A DNA stretch of 17,774 nt, taken from positions 1 to 17,774 of the forward strand of contig CAINWJ010000151.1 of the NCBI GenBank assembly GCA_903854455.1, read 5' to 3'. Made by a program: the position numbers and the translations under genes. The stretch comes from Candidatus Peribacteria bacterium (GTDB lineage: Bacteria; Patescibacteriota; Gracilibacteria; Peribacterales; Peribacteraceae). The notes under the pieces were generated by a model that worked only from the letters and a program-made list of their open reading frames with translations, was not told where the DNA came from and searched no databases. Below are positions 1 through 6,840 of this stretch, in pieces (positions within the stretch are counted from its first letter, which is position 1; each line of letters begins with the position of its first letter).

Positions 1-1932
1 CGTCTCCCACAGCTGCGACGGGTTCATCTCACCCAGACCTTTGTACCGCTGGATATTGACCTTACGGCGCTTGGGGGCGGCAACTGCGGCTTTGTCTGCT
101 TTCTTGCCTTTCTTCTGTGGGGCATCCTGCGGTGCGGCAGCCTGCGGTGCGGCAGCACCGCTCTCGTCGGATTCATCTGCTCCATCTGTTTCCTCTGTAG
201 ACAATTCCTCCTCACCGATCCCCCACTCGCTCAAGACGGCGACTTTCTCCTGGTCCGTGAACGCATAACGCGCTTCCTTGCCCATGGTGATTTTGTAGAG
301 CGGCGGCTGTGCGATATACAGGTGCCCGGTCTCCACGATCTCGCGGAAGTAGCGGTAGAAGAATGTCAGGAGCAATGTGCGGATGTGCGCGCCGTCGACA
401 TCGGCATCGGTCATGATGACGATGCGGTCGTAGCGCAGCTTCGCCATATCCTTCACTTCCCCTACCCCCATACCCATCGCGATGATCAGTGATTTGATCT
501 CGTTGTTCGCAAGCATCTTGTCCAGTCTGGCCTGCTCGACGTTGAGGATCTTGCCTTTGATGGGGAGGATTGCCTGGAACTCGCGGTTTCTGCCCTGCTT
601 GGCGGAACCACCGGCGGAGTCTCCCTCGACGATGAAGATCTCGCATTCACCGGGATTCTTGGAACTACAGTCAGCCAACTTACCCGGAAGCGTCATGCCT
701 TCCAATGCACCTTTACGAATCACGGCATCACGGGCGGCACGGGCTGCCATGCGGGCGCGGGCGGCGAGGAGACACTTGCCGACGACCTCGCGGGCATCAG
801 ATGGATGCTCCTCAAAATATTCTGCAAGCTTGTCGTTCACGATCGTTTCCACCAGCGTCTTCATCTCCGCATTCCCGAGCTTGCTCTTGGTCTGCCCCTC
901 GAACTGCGGCTCGCGGAGACGAACCGAAATCACGGCAGCGAGTCCTTCGCGGACGTCATCAGCCGTCAGGTTCTCATCTTTCTCCTTGAGCAACTGCTCC
1001 TTGCGGGCATAAGCATTGATCGAGCGGGTGAGCGCGGACTTGAAGCCGGTCAAATGTGTGCCACCCTCCGTCGTGTGGATGTTGTTGGCGAAACAGATGG
1101 TCTGCTCCTGAAACGCCTGACTGTACTGGATGGCGACTTCCACGTACCCCTCCTTCTCCTCCTTCGTGAACCAGATGACGTCGCCGATCGCCTGCTTGTC
1201 GTGGTTCAAATGACGAACGTATGCGCCTACACCACCCTCGAAGTGGAAGCGGTAGAGACGGGGAAGTGCCGCATCTTCCGCGGGACGCTTCTCGCGCTCG
1301 TCCATGATGGAGATCGTGACATTGCGCGTGAGGTACGCCTGCTGCCGGAAGTGCGCCAGCATCGTCGTCAAACTCATTTCCAGAGTATCGAAGATCTGTT
1401 TGTCCGGCATGAAACGAATCATGGTGCCGTTCTTCTCCGTCTTGCCGATCGCTTTCACATCAGCCTTCGGCTTGCCGCGCTCGTACTCCTGCATGTAAGT
1501 TTTGCCGTCACGGTAGACCTCGGCACGCATGTAGCTGCTGAGCGCGTTCACGACGGATGAACCCACACCGTGGAGACCGCCGGAGACCTTGTACCCGGAA
1601 TCATCACCGCCGAATTTTCCACCGGCGTGGAGAATCGTGAGCACCGTTTCGAGAGCGGATTTCTTGGTCTTCGGGTGAATGTCGACCGGAATGCCGCGAC
1701 CGTTATCGTCGACACTCACGGAACCGTCGTCATGCAGCATGATGATCATGTGATCACAGTGTCCCGCCATGGACTCGTCGATGGCGTTGTCCACGATTTC
1801 GTAGACGCAGTGGTGGAGCCCCCGCTGGTCTGTACTACCGATGTACATGCCCGGACGCTTCCGAACGGGTTCCAGTCCCTCCAGCACCTGAATGTGTTTG
1901 GCGTCATACGCCTGCGATTTCTGATCAGCCAT
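1..1932 (-). CDS. gyrB: DNA gyrase subunit B (5' 644 codons; 3' end outside window)
   Basis: This is the ATPase subunit of type II topoisomerase, which with GyrA introduces negative supercoils. The ATG at 1932 gives MADQKSQAYDAKHIQVLEGL. The GHKL ATPase motifs follow: EIVDNA near residue 45, DDNGRGIP near 75-82, and the glycine-rich lid KVSGGLHGVGSS near 115-126. The TOPRIM domain has EGDSAGG at about 436-442 and the metal-binding DADVD at about 509-513. Near residue 618 the RYKGLGEMN motif is present, and the frame is still open at base 1, so the last 100 or more residues are missing. An Ala/Pro/Gln/Lys-rich low-complexity linker (about 575-612) sits before RYKGLGEMN. ParE is the main alternative; the overall motif pattern and length favour GyrB, but gyrA is not in the window to confirm it. 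There is no Shine-Dalgarno; the sequence before the start is pyrimidine-rich. Confidence 0.96.
   Translation of the reverse strand, partial: MADQKSQAYDAKHIQVLEGLEPVRKRPGMYIGSTDQRGLHHCVYEIVDNAIDESMAGHCDHMIIMLHDDGSVSVDDNGRGIPVDIHPKTKKSALETVLTILHAGGKFGGDDSGYKVSGGLHGVGSSVVNALSSYMRAEVYRDGKTYMQEYERGKPKADVKAIGKTEKNGTMIRFMPDKQIFDTLEMSLTTMLAHFRQQAYLTRNVTISIMDEREKRPAEDAALPRLYRFHFEGGVGAYVRHLNHDKQAIGDVIWFTKEEKEGYVEVAIQYSQAFQEQTICFANNIHTTEGGTHLTGFKSALTRSINAYARKEQLLKEKDENLTADDVREGLAAVISVRLREPQFEGQTKSKLGNAEMKTLVETIVNDKLAEYFEEHPSDAREVVGKCLLAARARMAARAARDAVIRKGALEGMTLPGKLADCSSKNPGECEIFIVEGDSAGGSAKQGRNREFQAILPIKGKILNVEQARLDKMLANNEIKSLIIAMGMGVGEVKDMAKLRYDRIVIMTDADVDGAHIRTLLLTFFYRYFREIVETGHLYIAQPPLYKITMGKEARYAFTDQEKVAVLSEWGIGEEELSTEETDGADESDESGAAAPQAAAPQDAPQKKGKKADKAAVAAPKRRKVNIQRYKGLGEMNPSQLWET
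126..155. repeat. Two tandem 15-bp units inside gyrB linker
   Basis: The unit CCTGCGGTGCGGCAG occurs twice, end to end and identically, on the plus strand. On the coding (minus) strand it encodes an Ala-Ala-Pro-Gln-type repeat within the low-complexity linker. Slippage of this unit would change linker length in 5-residue steps without breaking the frame. Confidence 0.9.
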
Positions 1933-1941
1933 AGTGCGGGG

Positions 1942-1970
1942 AGTGTAGAGAAGTACAACGAAAGATGAAA
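1942..1970 (-). promoter_or_regulatory. Candidate gyrB promoter, -10 close to start codon
   Basis: On the minus strand, TACACT (1942-1947) ends 9 nt before the gyrB ATG, with a weak -35-like TTTCAT (1965-1970) 17 nt upstream. A start site about 7 nt past the hexamer would leave a leader of only 2-3 nt. The same TACACT hexamer precedes marR and ftsK in this window. The weak -35 lowers confidence. Confidence 0.4.
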
Positions 1971-1972
1971 CG

Positions 1973-2001
1973 TTGACAGTTATGAATAATTCATTAAAGA
2001 T
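1973..2001 (+). promoter_or_regulatory. Candidate promoter of the AT-rich stretch
   Basis: A perfect TTGACA (1973-1978) is followed after 17 nt by AAAGAT (1996-2001, 3/6 match to TATAAT). An ATG at 2008 lies exactly 6 nt further on, the spacing seen at 14247 and 15713. The spacer contains the inverted repeat ATGAAT-A-ATTCAT (1982-1994), which could be an operator shared with the divergent gyrB promoter. Confidence 0.4.
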
Positions 2002-2103
2002 ATCCTTATGGGGAAACATAAATCGACAACCTCGTTAATACTTTGCTGGAACAACTCGGTGAACCTGAGGAAGGATCAACAATTGTTGTAACGGAAAGAA
2101 CAT

Positions 2104-2481
2104 GTGTATCACGAATTGGACCGGACTCACTCCAAATTGTGCCTAATATACAAATTATATTTCCAGACAGAAGTATTTTTGAAGGTCAAACAGATTCTCA
2201 AAAACATAGAAAAGGTGGCAGCCGTTCGTAGGGCGATTAATAAACTGAATACTATGATTGTAGACAAAATCAAGCTCTTGATTCTGGGCATCCATAAAGC
2301 AAGGCTTCCCTCAGAAACATCGATGAGAAACGGGGTGCATGCTCATCGTTTCCAGGAAGCATTACAAGAAGCATCAGAAGAACAAATACAAGATATCTTC
2401 AGTGATCTGCTCCTAGCTATTCGTGGGCATATCAAAATCCTTAAGCTTTTGCAGATATGCGATGAGTTGGATAACGACTAA
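2104..2481 (+). CDS. Hypothetical small protein, coding status uncertain
   Basis: I do not recognise this family. The frame gives 125 residues from a GTG at 2104, or 75 residues from the ATG at 2254. The C-terminal part (QEALQEASEEQIQDIF and on) reads like a real helical, charged protein ending DELDND. The stretch is AT-richer than its neighbours. The strong -35 upstream points to an ATG at 2008 in this same frame, but a TAA at 2089-2091 breaks it, so this may be a gene broken by one stop or by indels. A competing frame at 2043-2231 (TTG start, 62 residues, including GSTIVVTERTC) also looks coding-like. No Shine-Dalgarno supports any of these starts. It may be recently acquired or decaying DNA. 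Confidence 0.42.
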   Translation: MYHELDRTHSKLCLIYKLYFQTEVFLKVKQILKNIEKVAAVRRAINKLNTMIVDKIKLLILGIHKARLPSETSMRNGVHAHRFQEALQEASEEQIQDIFSDLLLAIRGHIKILKLLQICDELDND

Positions 2482-2513
2482 TCGAGATTCTCAATGCTGA
2501 AAGCCCGACGATG

Positions 2514-2542
2514 ATCCTCATTACAATTATTTTACCTATAAT
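2514..2542 (+). promoter_or_regulatory. Candidate greA promoter
   Basis: A perfect TATAAT lies at 2537-2542, within an AT-rich run just after the preceding ORF stop. The hexamer 17 nt upstream (GATCCT, 2514-2519) is a poor -35. The predicted transcript would start near 2549, giving a 35-40 nt pyrimidine-rich leader before the greA ATG. Confidence 0.5.
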
Positions 2543-2585
2543 TCGGCTAGCCTCACCGCAAGTTCTCCTCTACCATCCGTCCGCT

Positions 2586-3119
2586 ATGACAACTCCCACC
2601 CCCCCGACACCGCCCGCGCAGGTCTTCGTCGACACCGAAGAAGTCCTGATTACGAAGGAAGGGCTCAAGAAAATCAAAGACGAGCTGGATTACCTCAAGA
2701 CCACCAAGCGCGAAGAGATCGCGGCACGGCTCAAGGAAGCCATCTCCTACGGCGACCTCTCCGAGAACGCGGAGTACGAGGAAGCCAAGAACGAACAGGC
2801 ATTCGTCGAAGGACGCATCCTGGAACTGGAGAAGCAGATCAAGAACGCCAGGATCATCGCCGACGGCACCACGCAGAAGGCCAGCACCAAGGGCAAAGTC
2901 ATCGACATCGGCTCGACAGTCACCGTGCGCAACAAGACGGATGATGACGAGCCGGAGACGTACACCATCGTCGGAAGCATGGAAGCCGACCCGGTCGAAC
3001 ACAAGATCAGCAATGAATCCCCCATCGGTCGGGGTCTACTCGGTCGTGAAAAGGGCGATGTCATCGAGATCGTCGCTCCGGCAGGGAAGTTCAAGTATGA
3101 GATCTTGAAAGTTGCTTAG
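2586..3119 (+). CDS. greA: Transcription elongation factor GreA
   Basis: GreA rescues backtracked RNA polymerase by inserting its coiled coil into the secondary channel and stimulating transcript cleavage. The N-terminal coiled coil runs from about residue 22 to 92, with the acidic tip signature YGDLSENAEY (55-64, with D57 and E60 in the catalytic region). The C-terminal FKBP-like domain (about 100-177) carries the family pattern SNESPIGRGLLG followed by KGDV. The protein is 177 residues against about 158 usually; the excess is a Pro/Thr-rich N-terminal tail of about 19 residues. The ATG at 2586 is chosen because the frame upstream is hydrophobic and family-unlike. There is no Shine-Dalgarno, only a pyrimidine-rich run before the start. 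GreB is the less likely alternative. Confidence 0.95.
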   Translation: MTTPTPPTPPAQVFVDTEEVLITKEGLKKIKDELDYLKTTKREEIAARLKEAISYGDLSENAEYEEAKNEQAFVEGRILELEKQIKNARIIADGTTQKASTKGKVIDIGSTVTVRNKTDDDEPETYTIVGSMEADPVEHKISNESPIGRGLLGREKGDVIEIVAPAGKFKYEILKVA

Positions 3120-3161
3120 ATGATTCTCAAGTTTTCGGTTGTACTACTTTCGTCAATGTTC

Positions 3162-3245
3162 AATGGTTGCATGGTTGCATGGTTGGCAAGCAAGAACCAA
3201 GCGCTTCGTATGCAAACCATGTAGCCATTCAATCATGTAGCCATT
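3162..3245 (+). repeat. Octamer repeats forming a long hairpin before the 3251 gene
   Basis: The unit ATGGTTGC is repeated at 3163 and 3171, with a variant ATGGTTGG at 3179. Downstream, ATGTAGCCATT occurs at 3219-3229 and 3235-3245. AATGGTTGCATGGTT (3162-3176) can pair along all 15 positions with 3215-3229 if two G-U pairs are allowed. The second downstream copy ends 5 nt before the next start codon, so the RNA could switch between pairings. It could act as greA 3' structure, an attenuator, or simply a repeat insertion. Confidence 0.7.
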
Positions 3246-3250
3246 TCACT

Positions 3251-3658
3251 ATGACCGATCAATCCCAGCCACCGACTGCAGGCAATCCTCCACAGACTTC
3301 CGGTCTCGTCATCCCCCCCGACATCCAGACCCAGTTCGGTGCGTTGATTGAATTGATCAAAGGATCGGAGAGCATGAACAATGAGGAGCGACAGTACTGG
3401 GTGAATATCCTGCCCATCATGACGCCGGATCAGCGGAAGAATTTAGAAGAGATTCTGGTGAGTGAAAAGCAGCAATTGGCTGCGATCGACGCGAAGTACA
3501 GCAAGCAGGCTGAACCAGCCGCGAACCAGACAAGTCCTGAGCAAACCGGTGAGAAGATCCGAGTGAAGAAGCAGGAACGGGAAGAGATCGAACGAATGGA
3601 GCAAGCGAAAGAATCCGGCAAGGAAACGGATATTCTGTCGCAGATACAGGCGTTGTAA
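3251..3658 (+). CDS. Hypothetical protein, 135 residues, charged C-terminus
   Basis: I do not recognise a named family. The ATG at 3251 gives a Pro/Gln-rich, probably disordered N-terminus (1-24). A helical core follows (about 25-85) containing NNEERQYWVNILPIMTPDQR and an EEILVSEKQQLAAID-type helix. The C-terminus is very charged (about 100-130, KIRVKKQEREEIERMEQ) and probably a single coiled helix. There is no signal peptide or membrane segment, so it is likely cytoplasmic. The core pattern recalls small unannotated proteins of CPR genomes, but that is an impression, not a search result. It follows greA by 131 bp containing a long hairpin, so co-transcription with greA is possible. An upstream extension to 3167 would run through the repeats and is unlikely. 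Confidence 0.8.
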   Translation: MTDQSQPPTAGNPPQTSGLVIPPDIQTQFGALIELIKGSESMNNEERQYWVNILPIMTPDQRKNLEEILVSEKQQLAAIDAKYSKQAEPAANQTSPEQTGEKIRVKKQEREEIERMEQAKESGKETDILSQIQAL

Positions 3659-3675
3659 TGCAACAACCTTCACTC

Positions 3676-3754
3676 CCGCAGCCGGGACGTCGCGTCCCGG
3701 TGAAGGTTTTCGACGGCTATCGCCGCCGTCTGCGACGCGGCGTCGCAGCTGCGG
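3676..3754. repeat. Hairpin-array element, copy A (convergent intergenic)
   Basis: This 79-bp unit lies between two convergent genes. Its ends CCGCAGC (3676-3682) and GCTGCGG (3748-3754) are inverted. Inside are three 19-nt inverted repeats: CCGGGACG-TCG-CGTCCCGG (3682-3700), a 6-bp-stem version (3712-3730), and CTGCGACG-CGG-CGTCGCAG (3730-3748). Positions 3676-3750 match 8954-9028 at 68 of 75 positions without gaps. AACCTTCAC (3665-3673) also pairs with GTGAAGGTT (3700-3708), so on the plus strand the structure ends in a short T run and may terminate the 3251 gene. Confidence 0.85.
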
Positions 3755-3760
3755 ACATTG

Positions 3761-4732
3761 CTACTGGCACATCAATATCATCCTCTCGATCACCGTCTGC
3801 AACTCATCCTGCCGATCCGCGGAATAATGGTAACCACCGGTCTTCAGAGCCAGATCCGTCTCCGCAGCCATCTCGACAATCTGACGAATTTGCAGAATGG
3901 ACAGAGACTTCGCCAGCGGTACGAGCCCGCGGATGGCGAACGGACTCAAGCCGAATGCCGATGCAATGGCACGATCATCCTGACGACCTTCCTGCAGCGC
4001 CGCCCAGATGAGAACGAGATTCTTGAGCGCATTCAGGAGAATCCCCCAGAATGCATAGGCATCTTCCCCGCGATCGAGCCGGCGGCGGAAGAAACGGATG
4101 GCTTCCTGTGGCTTGCGGCTGCCGATGAGATCGGTAAATTTCCAGATCACCTGATCCCCTGCCGGGATCCCCAGCGCATCGATGTCCGGACCGCGGATGG
4201 AACTGTCGGAATAGAGTGCAAGCTTCTCGAGCTCTTTCTCAAGCATCCACTGATCCGTTCCGACCAACTGGAGCAATGATTCAACTGCGGCATCGTCAAT
4301 GGACGCGTGCATCTTGGCAGCCTCTTCGCGGATCCAACGAACCGTATCACGCTCTGTGAGTCCCGGATACTGTTTCACCTCAGCTCTGACTTCAATGTCC
4401 TTGGCAACCCCAAGCCTCTTATCTGGCTTCGGCTCGACGATGGCTACCACGACCTGCGGGTGAATATTGTCGCAGAAGGATGTGAATTCCTCACGTGAGA
4501 GCGGCGGCAGACCATCGATGATCACGAGGCGTTTCTCCGCCAGGAACGGCATCGTCGCAACGGCATCCAGAAGCGCGGAAAGCGTCTCCTTGCCCGACAT
4601 CTCCAGAAAATTCTCCTGCCCGTACTTCTCTGCGAATGCCGACTTCCAGCGCTTGAGTTCACGCCGGAGAGCGAAGTCATTCTCGCCGGTGAAGAAATGA
4701 AGGTTCGGAACCTTGGCGCGGGCGGGAGGCAT
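3761..4732 (-). CDS. holA: DNA polymerase III, delta subunit
   Basis: HolA is the clamp-loader subunit that opens the beta sliding clamp during replication. The 323-residue protein matches the usual length. The N-terminal domain begins PNLHFFTGENDFALRREL, the family's start after which the alpha/beta core follows. Typical landmarks are FLAEKRLVIIDGL (about 63-75) and VVVAIVEPKPDKR (about 93-105). The middle has a LLQLVGTDQWMLEKELEKLALY helix pair (about 153-174). The C-terminal collar domain contains QVIWKFTDLIGSR and FWGILLNALKNLVLIW. Delta lacks an active ATPase site, and none is seen. The ATG at 4732 is 3-4 residues before the conserved core; the leader is made of CTGACCC-like repeats with no Shine-Dalgarno. 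The gene is alone on its strand between two hairpin elements. Confidence 0.93.
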   Translation of the reverse strand: MPPARAKVPNLHFFTGENDFALRRELKRWKSAFAEKYGQENFLEMSGKETLSALLDAVATMPFLAEKRLVIIDGLPPLSREEFTSFCDNIHPQVVVAIVEPKPDKRLGVAKDIEVRAEVKQYPGLTERDTVRWIREEAAKMHASIDDAAVESLLQLVGTDQWMLEKELEKLALYSDSSIRGPDIDALGIPAGDQVIWKFTDLIGSRKPQEAIRFFRRRLDRGEDAYAFWGILLNALKNLVLIWAALQEGRQDDRAIASAFGLSPFAIRGLVPLAKSLSILQIRQIVEMAAETDLALKTGGYHYSADRQDELQTVIERMILMCQ

Positions 4733-4740
4733 GGAAGACC

Positions 4741-4770
4741 TGTGGGTCAGGGTCGGGTATCTGGGTCGGG
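4741..4770 (-). repeat. Degenerate CTGACCC/CGACCC tandem array before holA
   Basis: On the minus strand the holA leader is an irregular array of CCGACCC, CGACCCTGACCC and related units, ending 8 nt before the ATG. The same unit recurs at 4827-4834, 5017-5045, 10260-10286 and 11525-11563. The array replaces any ribosome-binding site. Confidence 0.65.
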
Positions 4771-4834
4771 AAAAAGAGTATCAGAAGAATGTGGAACATA
4801 ATATCGGGAAGGCAATTTCTCAAGCCCTGACCCT

Positions 4835-5016
4835 GTAACTGCTCACTGACTCTGCGCTTTGAATGTGGCACGCGCATCGTGCGCGTGGGTACGTGGCCGT
4901 CGCGGCCACGCTAGCGTGTCACTGCGCTGGCGCGACGCCAGCGAAACCGTGGTCAGGATGACCACGCCACACATCATGCTCTTGTCGGAGTTCGCGCAAG
5001 ATCAGTGAGCAGTTAC
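4835..5016. mobile_element. Hairpin-array element B with inverted ends and 8-bp direct repeats (MITE-like)
   Basis: This 182-bp element occupies the divergent gap between holA and the dockerin gene. Its ends are inverted: GTAACTGCTCACTGA (4835-4849) is perfectly complementary to 5002-5016, and similarity extends to 23 bp with 3 mismatches. CTGACCCT flanks it directly on both sides (4827-4834 and 5017-5024). Inside are four perfect 8-3-8 hairpins: CACGCGCA-TCG-TGCGCGTG (4869-4887), CGTGGCCG-TCG-CGGCCACG (4892-4910), CGCTGGCG-CGA-CGCCAGCG (4925-4943) and CGTGGTCA-GGA-TGACCACG (4948-4966). They form two pairs, each spaced by exactly 4 nt. No ORF encodes a transposase, so any mobility must be in trans. 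The direct repeats could also be chance, because CTGACCC units are common nearby. Confidence 0.72.
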
Positions 5017-5045
5017 CTGACCCTCACCCAGACCCCGACCCTCGC
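5017..5045 (+). repeat. CTGACCC-type short tandem array
   Basis: Units CTGACCCT, CACCCAGACCC and CGACCCT follow one another directly next to the right end of the hairpin element. The first unit duplicates the sequence at the element's left edge. This supports insertion of the element into a pre-existing array. Confidence 0.6.
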
Positions 5046-5141
5046 ACGACACATTTTTTCCTCCCCCATACAGTGATATTTCTTTACAATATCCACATTC
5101 TCCGTCAACCCATCCCCATGGCAGCGAAAGCCGTTTTCAGC

Positions 5142-5147
5142 TACAAT
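5142..5147 (+). promoter_or_regulatory. Candidate -10 of the surface operon
   Basis: TACAAT ends 8 nt before the dockerin-gene ATG. The -35 region is poor. A second TACAAT lies at 5085-5090 and would give a leader of about 60 nt. Which is used cannot be decided from sequence alone. Confidence 0.35.
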
Positions 5148-5155
5148 GATGGGAA

Positions 5156-5509
5156 ATGCAACATCCATATTCACTCCTCCGACGGAAGTCTTGGAAGACG
5201 ATCGGCATCGTGCTCTCCAGCATGTCACTGGCATTTTTCATTGGAATCAAAACTGCTGGAGACGTGCAACCGGTGATCGACCCGACCAAGGCAGGAAGCG
5301 CGATGATCGACGGAGACCTGAATGGCAACGGCATTGCCGATCTTGATGATGCTGAACTGGGTCTGAAAGTGGCGCTGGGATACATCCCGGTGACACCGCA
5401 GATGCTGGAAGCAGATCCCAATCACGACTTCAAGATCACTGTCGAAGATGCGCTGAGCATCCTCGAACAACTCAAGCGGACACCGGCGCAACCGCAAGTC
5501 CAGCTCTGA
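5156..5509 (+). CDS. Membrane-anchored type I dockerin protein
   Basis: Dockerins are calcium-binding modules that plug into cohesin domains on a partner. Residues 1-13 are basic, and 14-33 form a signal-anchor-like segment (TIGIVLSSMSLAFFIGI). The dockerin spans about 50-108 with two EF-hand-like loops. The first has D54, N56, N58, D62, D65 in DLNGNGIADLDD. The second has D87, N89, D91, T95, D98 in DPNHDFKITVED. Each loop is followed by a leucine-rich F-helix. This matches the canonical duplicated 22-residue dockerin pattern. The 117-residue protein carries no catalytic domain, which is unusual because most dockerins are tails on enzymes. The next gene, 20 bp downstream, encodes a cohesin, so the two are probably partners. 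Confidence 0.85.
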   Translation: MQHPYSLLRRKSWKTIGIVLSSMSLAFFIGIKTAGDVQPVIDPTKAGSAMIDGDLNGNGIADLDDAELGLKVALGYIPVTPQMLEADPNHDFKITVEDALSILEQLKRTPAQPQVQL

Positions 5510-5529
5510 TCCATCGCATACCAATATCC

Positions 5530-6840
5530 ATGACACATCTCTTTCCACGCACGGCTCTACTGACAGGTCTGACCATGATGACGATGCTCATCGCTCAGCC
5601 TGTTCTCGCTCAGTCAGCAGGAACCGACATGACGCTGATCCTCGCTCCTCATTGTACGAACGCCGATCGCACCACCTGCCCCACGTTCACCGTCGCCAAT
5701 GCGGATCATCTGAAGACCGATACGCTCGTCGCCGGTGACATTCTGGATCTGGACATCGTGGTCAGCGGAGGCAAGTTCGCTGAAGTGGAAACAGTCGAGA
5801 GCTGGCTCAAGTACGATCCGACCATTCTGGAAGCCAGGAGTGTCGAAAGTACACAGGCGATCAACGCACCGACACCCGGCGAACAGACGATCGATGCAAC
5901 GCAAGGAATCGTGAAGATCGGCGGAGGGACGAAAGGAATGCTCAGTACCAGCCAAACTGTCATCGCACGAGTGACGTTCAGAGTGATCGCTACAACCAAT
6001 AATACGGAGATCTCCTTCTATGGATACAAAGTCGACGGAACAGGTCAGACAACCGTCAACGCGGCTTTCGGAAGGAAAGCGGAAAACGGAGCTCTCCCCG
6101 CCGCACCGTGCTTCGGCGACATCATCGGCTGTCGCGGTGCACCGAACCCGCTCATGAATACGCATCCCAGTGCACTCACCGTCATCCTCGTGGATCCGAA
6201 TGCCAGAGCTACTTCATCTCAGCCTGCCACGGACACGACAGCCATCCTGCCAACTGCCACTGCTGCAGCAACGACGAGTGAATCTACGAATCAAACACCA
6301 TCAACAACTGAAGCGATCCCGGCTACCACTGGGGCATCAGCGTTCACAACGCTGCAGATCCAAGGACTGAAAGTCACGACGAAAGACACCGCTGCCTACC
6401 TAGCATGGATGGCACTCCGCAGTGCCGAAACCGTCGGTTACAACGTGTACTACGGCACCGTGAGTGGTCGGTACATCCAGCGACGCAGTATCGCCTCTGC
6501 TGATACCTCTCTCTCCATCCGTGATCTAGCACCGGGCACGACCTACTACTTCGCTGTCCGCGGAGTGAATGCAAGCGGTCAGGAAAGTGTCTTCAGCCAG
6601 GAGGTATCTGTGACCATCGGGAAGCCGGAGACATCCACAGCACCGATGGCGGCAACGATCATGGCACCGACTCCCGTCGACGGAAATCCTGTCGTCAACC
6701 ACCAGGGAACGGTGATCCAGGGCGAAACCGGCATCGGCAGTTCCATCCTGATGCTTGTGATGATTGCGGCAATCACGGGAACGGCATTCGCATTCCGACG
6801 TCAGCTCACCCTCATGCACTCCTCACACCATGCCATCTGA
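5530..6840 (+). CDS. Cohesin + fibronectin-III surface protein with C-terminal membrane anchor
   Basis: Residues 1-28 form a signal peptide ending VLAQSA. Residues about 64-170 resemble a cohesin beta-sandwich: a VAGDILDLDIVVSGG start, the WLKYDPTILEA strand, then VIARVTFRVIA and ISFYGYK at the end. Residues 225-270 are a Thr/Ala/Ser linker. Residues 272-363 form a fibronectin type III domain with LAWMALRSAETVGYNVYYG and the DLAPGTTYYFAVRGVNASG signature. The C-terminus has TGIGSS (400-405), a hydrophobic span (about 405-422) and RR (423-424), like a sorting or anchor signal. Cysteines 42/50 and 194/201 may form disulfides. It probably receives the dockerin encoded just upstream. It overlaps the next gene by 11 bp, suggesting translational coupling. 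Confidence 0.85.
   Translation: MTHLFPRTALLTGLTMMTMLIAQPVLAQSAGTDMTLILAPHCTNADRTTCPTFTVANADHLKTDTLVAGDILDLDIVVSGGKFAEVETVESWLKYDPTILEARSVESTQAINAPTPGEQTIDATQGIVKIGGGTKGMLSTSQTVIARVTFRVIATTNNTEISFYGYKVDGTGQTTVNAAFGRKAENGALPAAPCFGDIIGCRGAPNPLMNTHPSALTVILVDPNARATSSQPATDTTAILPTATAAATTSESTNQTPSTTEAIPATTGASAFTTLQIQGLKVTTKDTAAYLAWMALRSAETVGYNVYYGTVSGRYIQRRSIASADTSLSIRDLAPGTTYYFAVRGVNASGQESVFSQEVSVTIGKPETSTAPMAATIMAPTPVDGNPVVNHQGTVIQGETGIGSSILMLVMIAAITGTAFAFRRQLTLMHSSHHAI

Noticed and set aside
805..1560. A 251-codon plus-strand open frame inside gyrB
   Set aside because: It is antisense to strongly conserved GyrB motifs and its translation has no recognisable family; the opposite strand explains it.
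4827..5024. CTGACCCT direct repeats as proof of transposition
   Set aside because: They fit a target duplication, but CTGACCC units are frequent in this window, so they are supportive only and not treated as proof.
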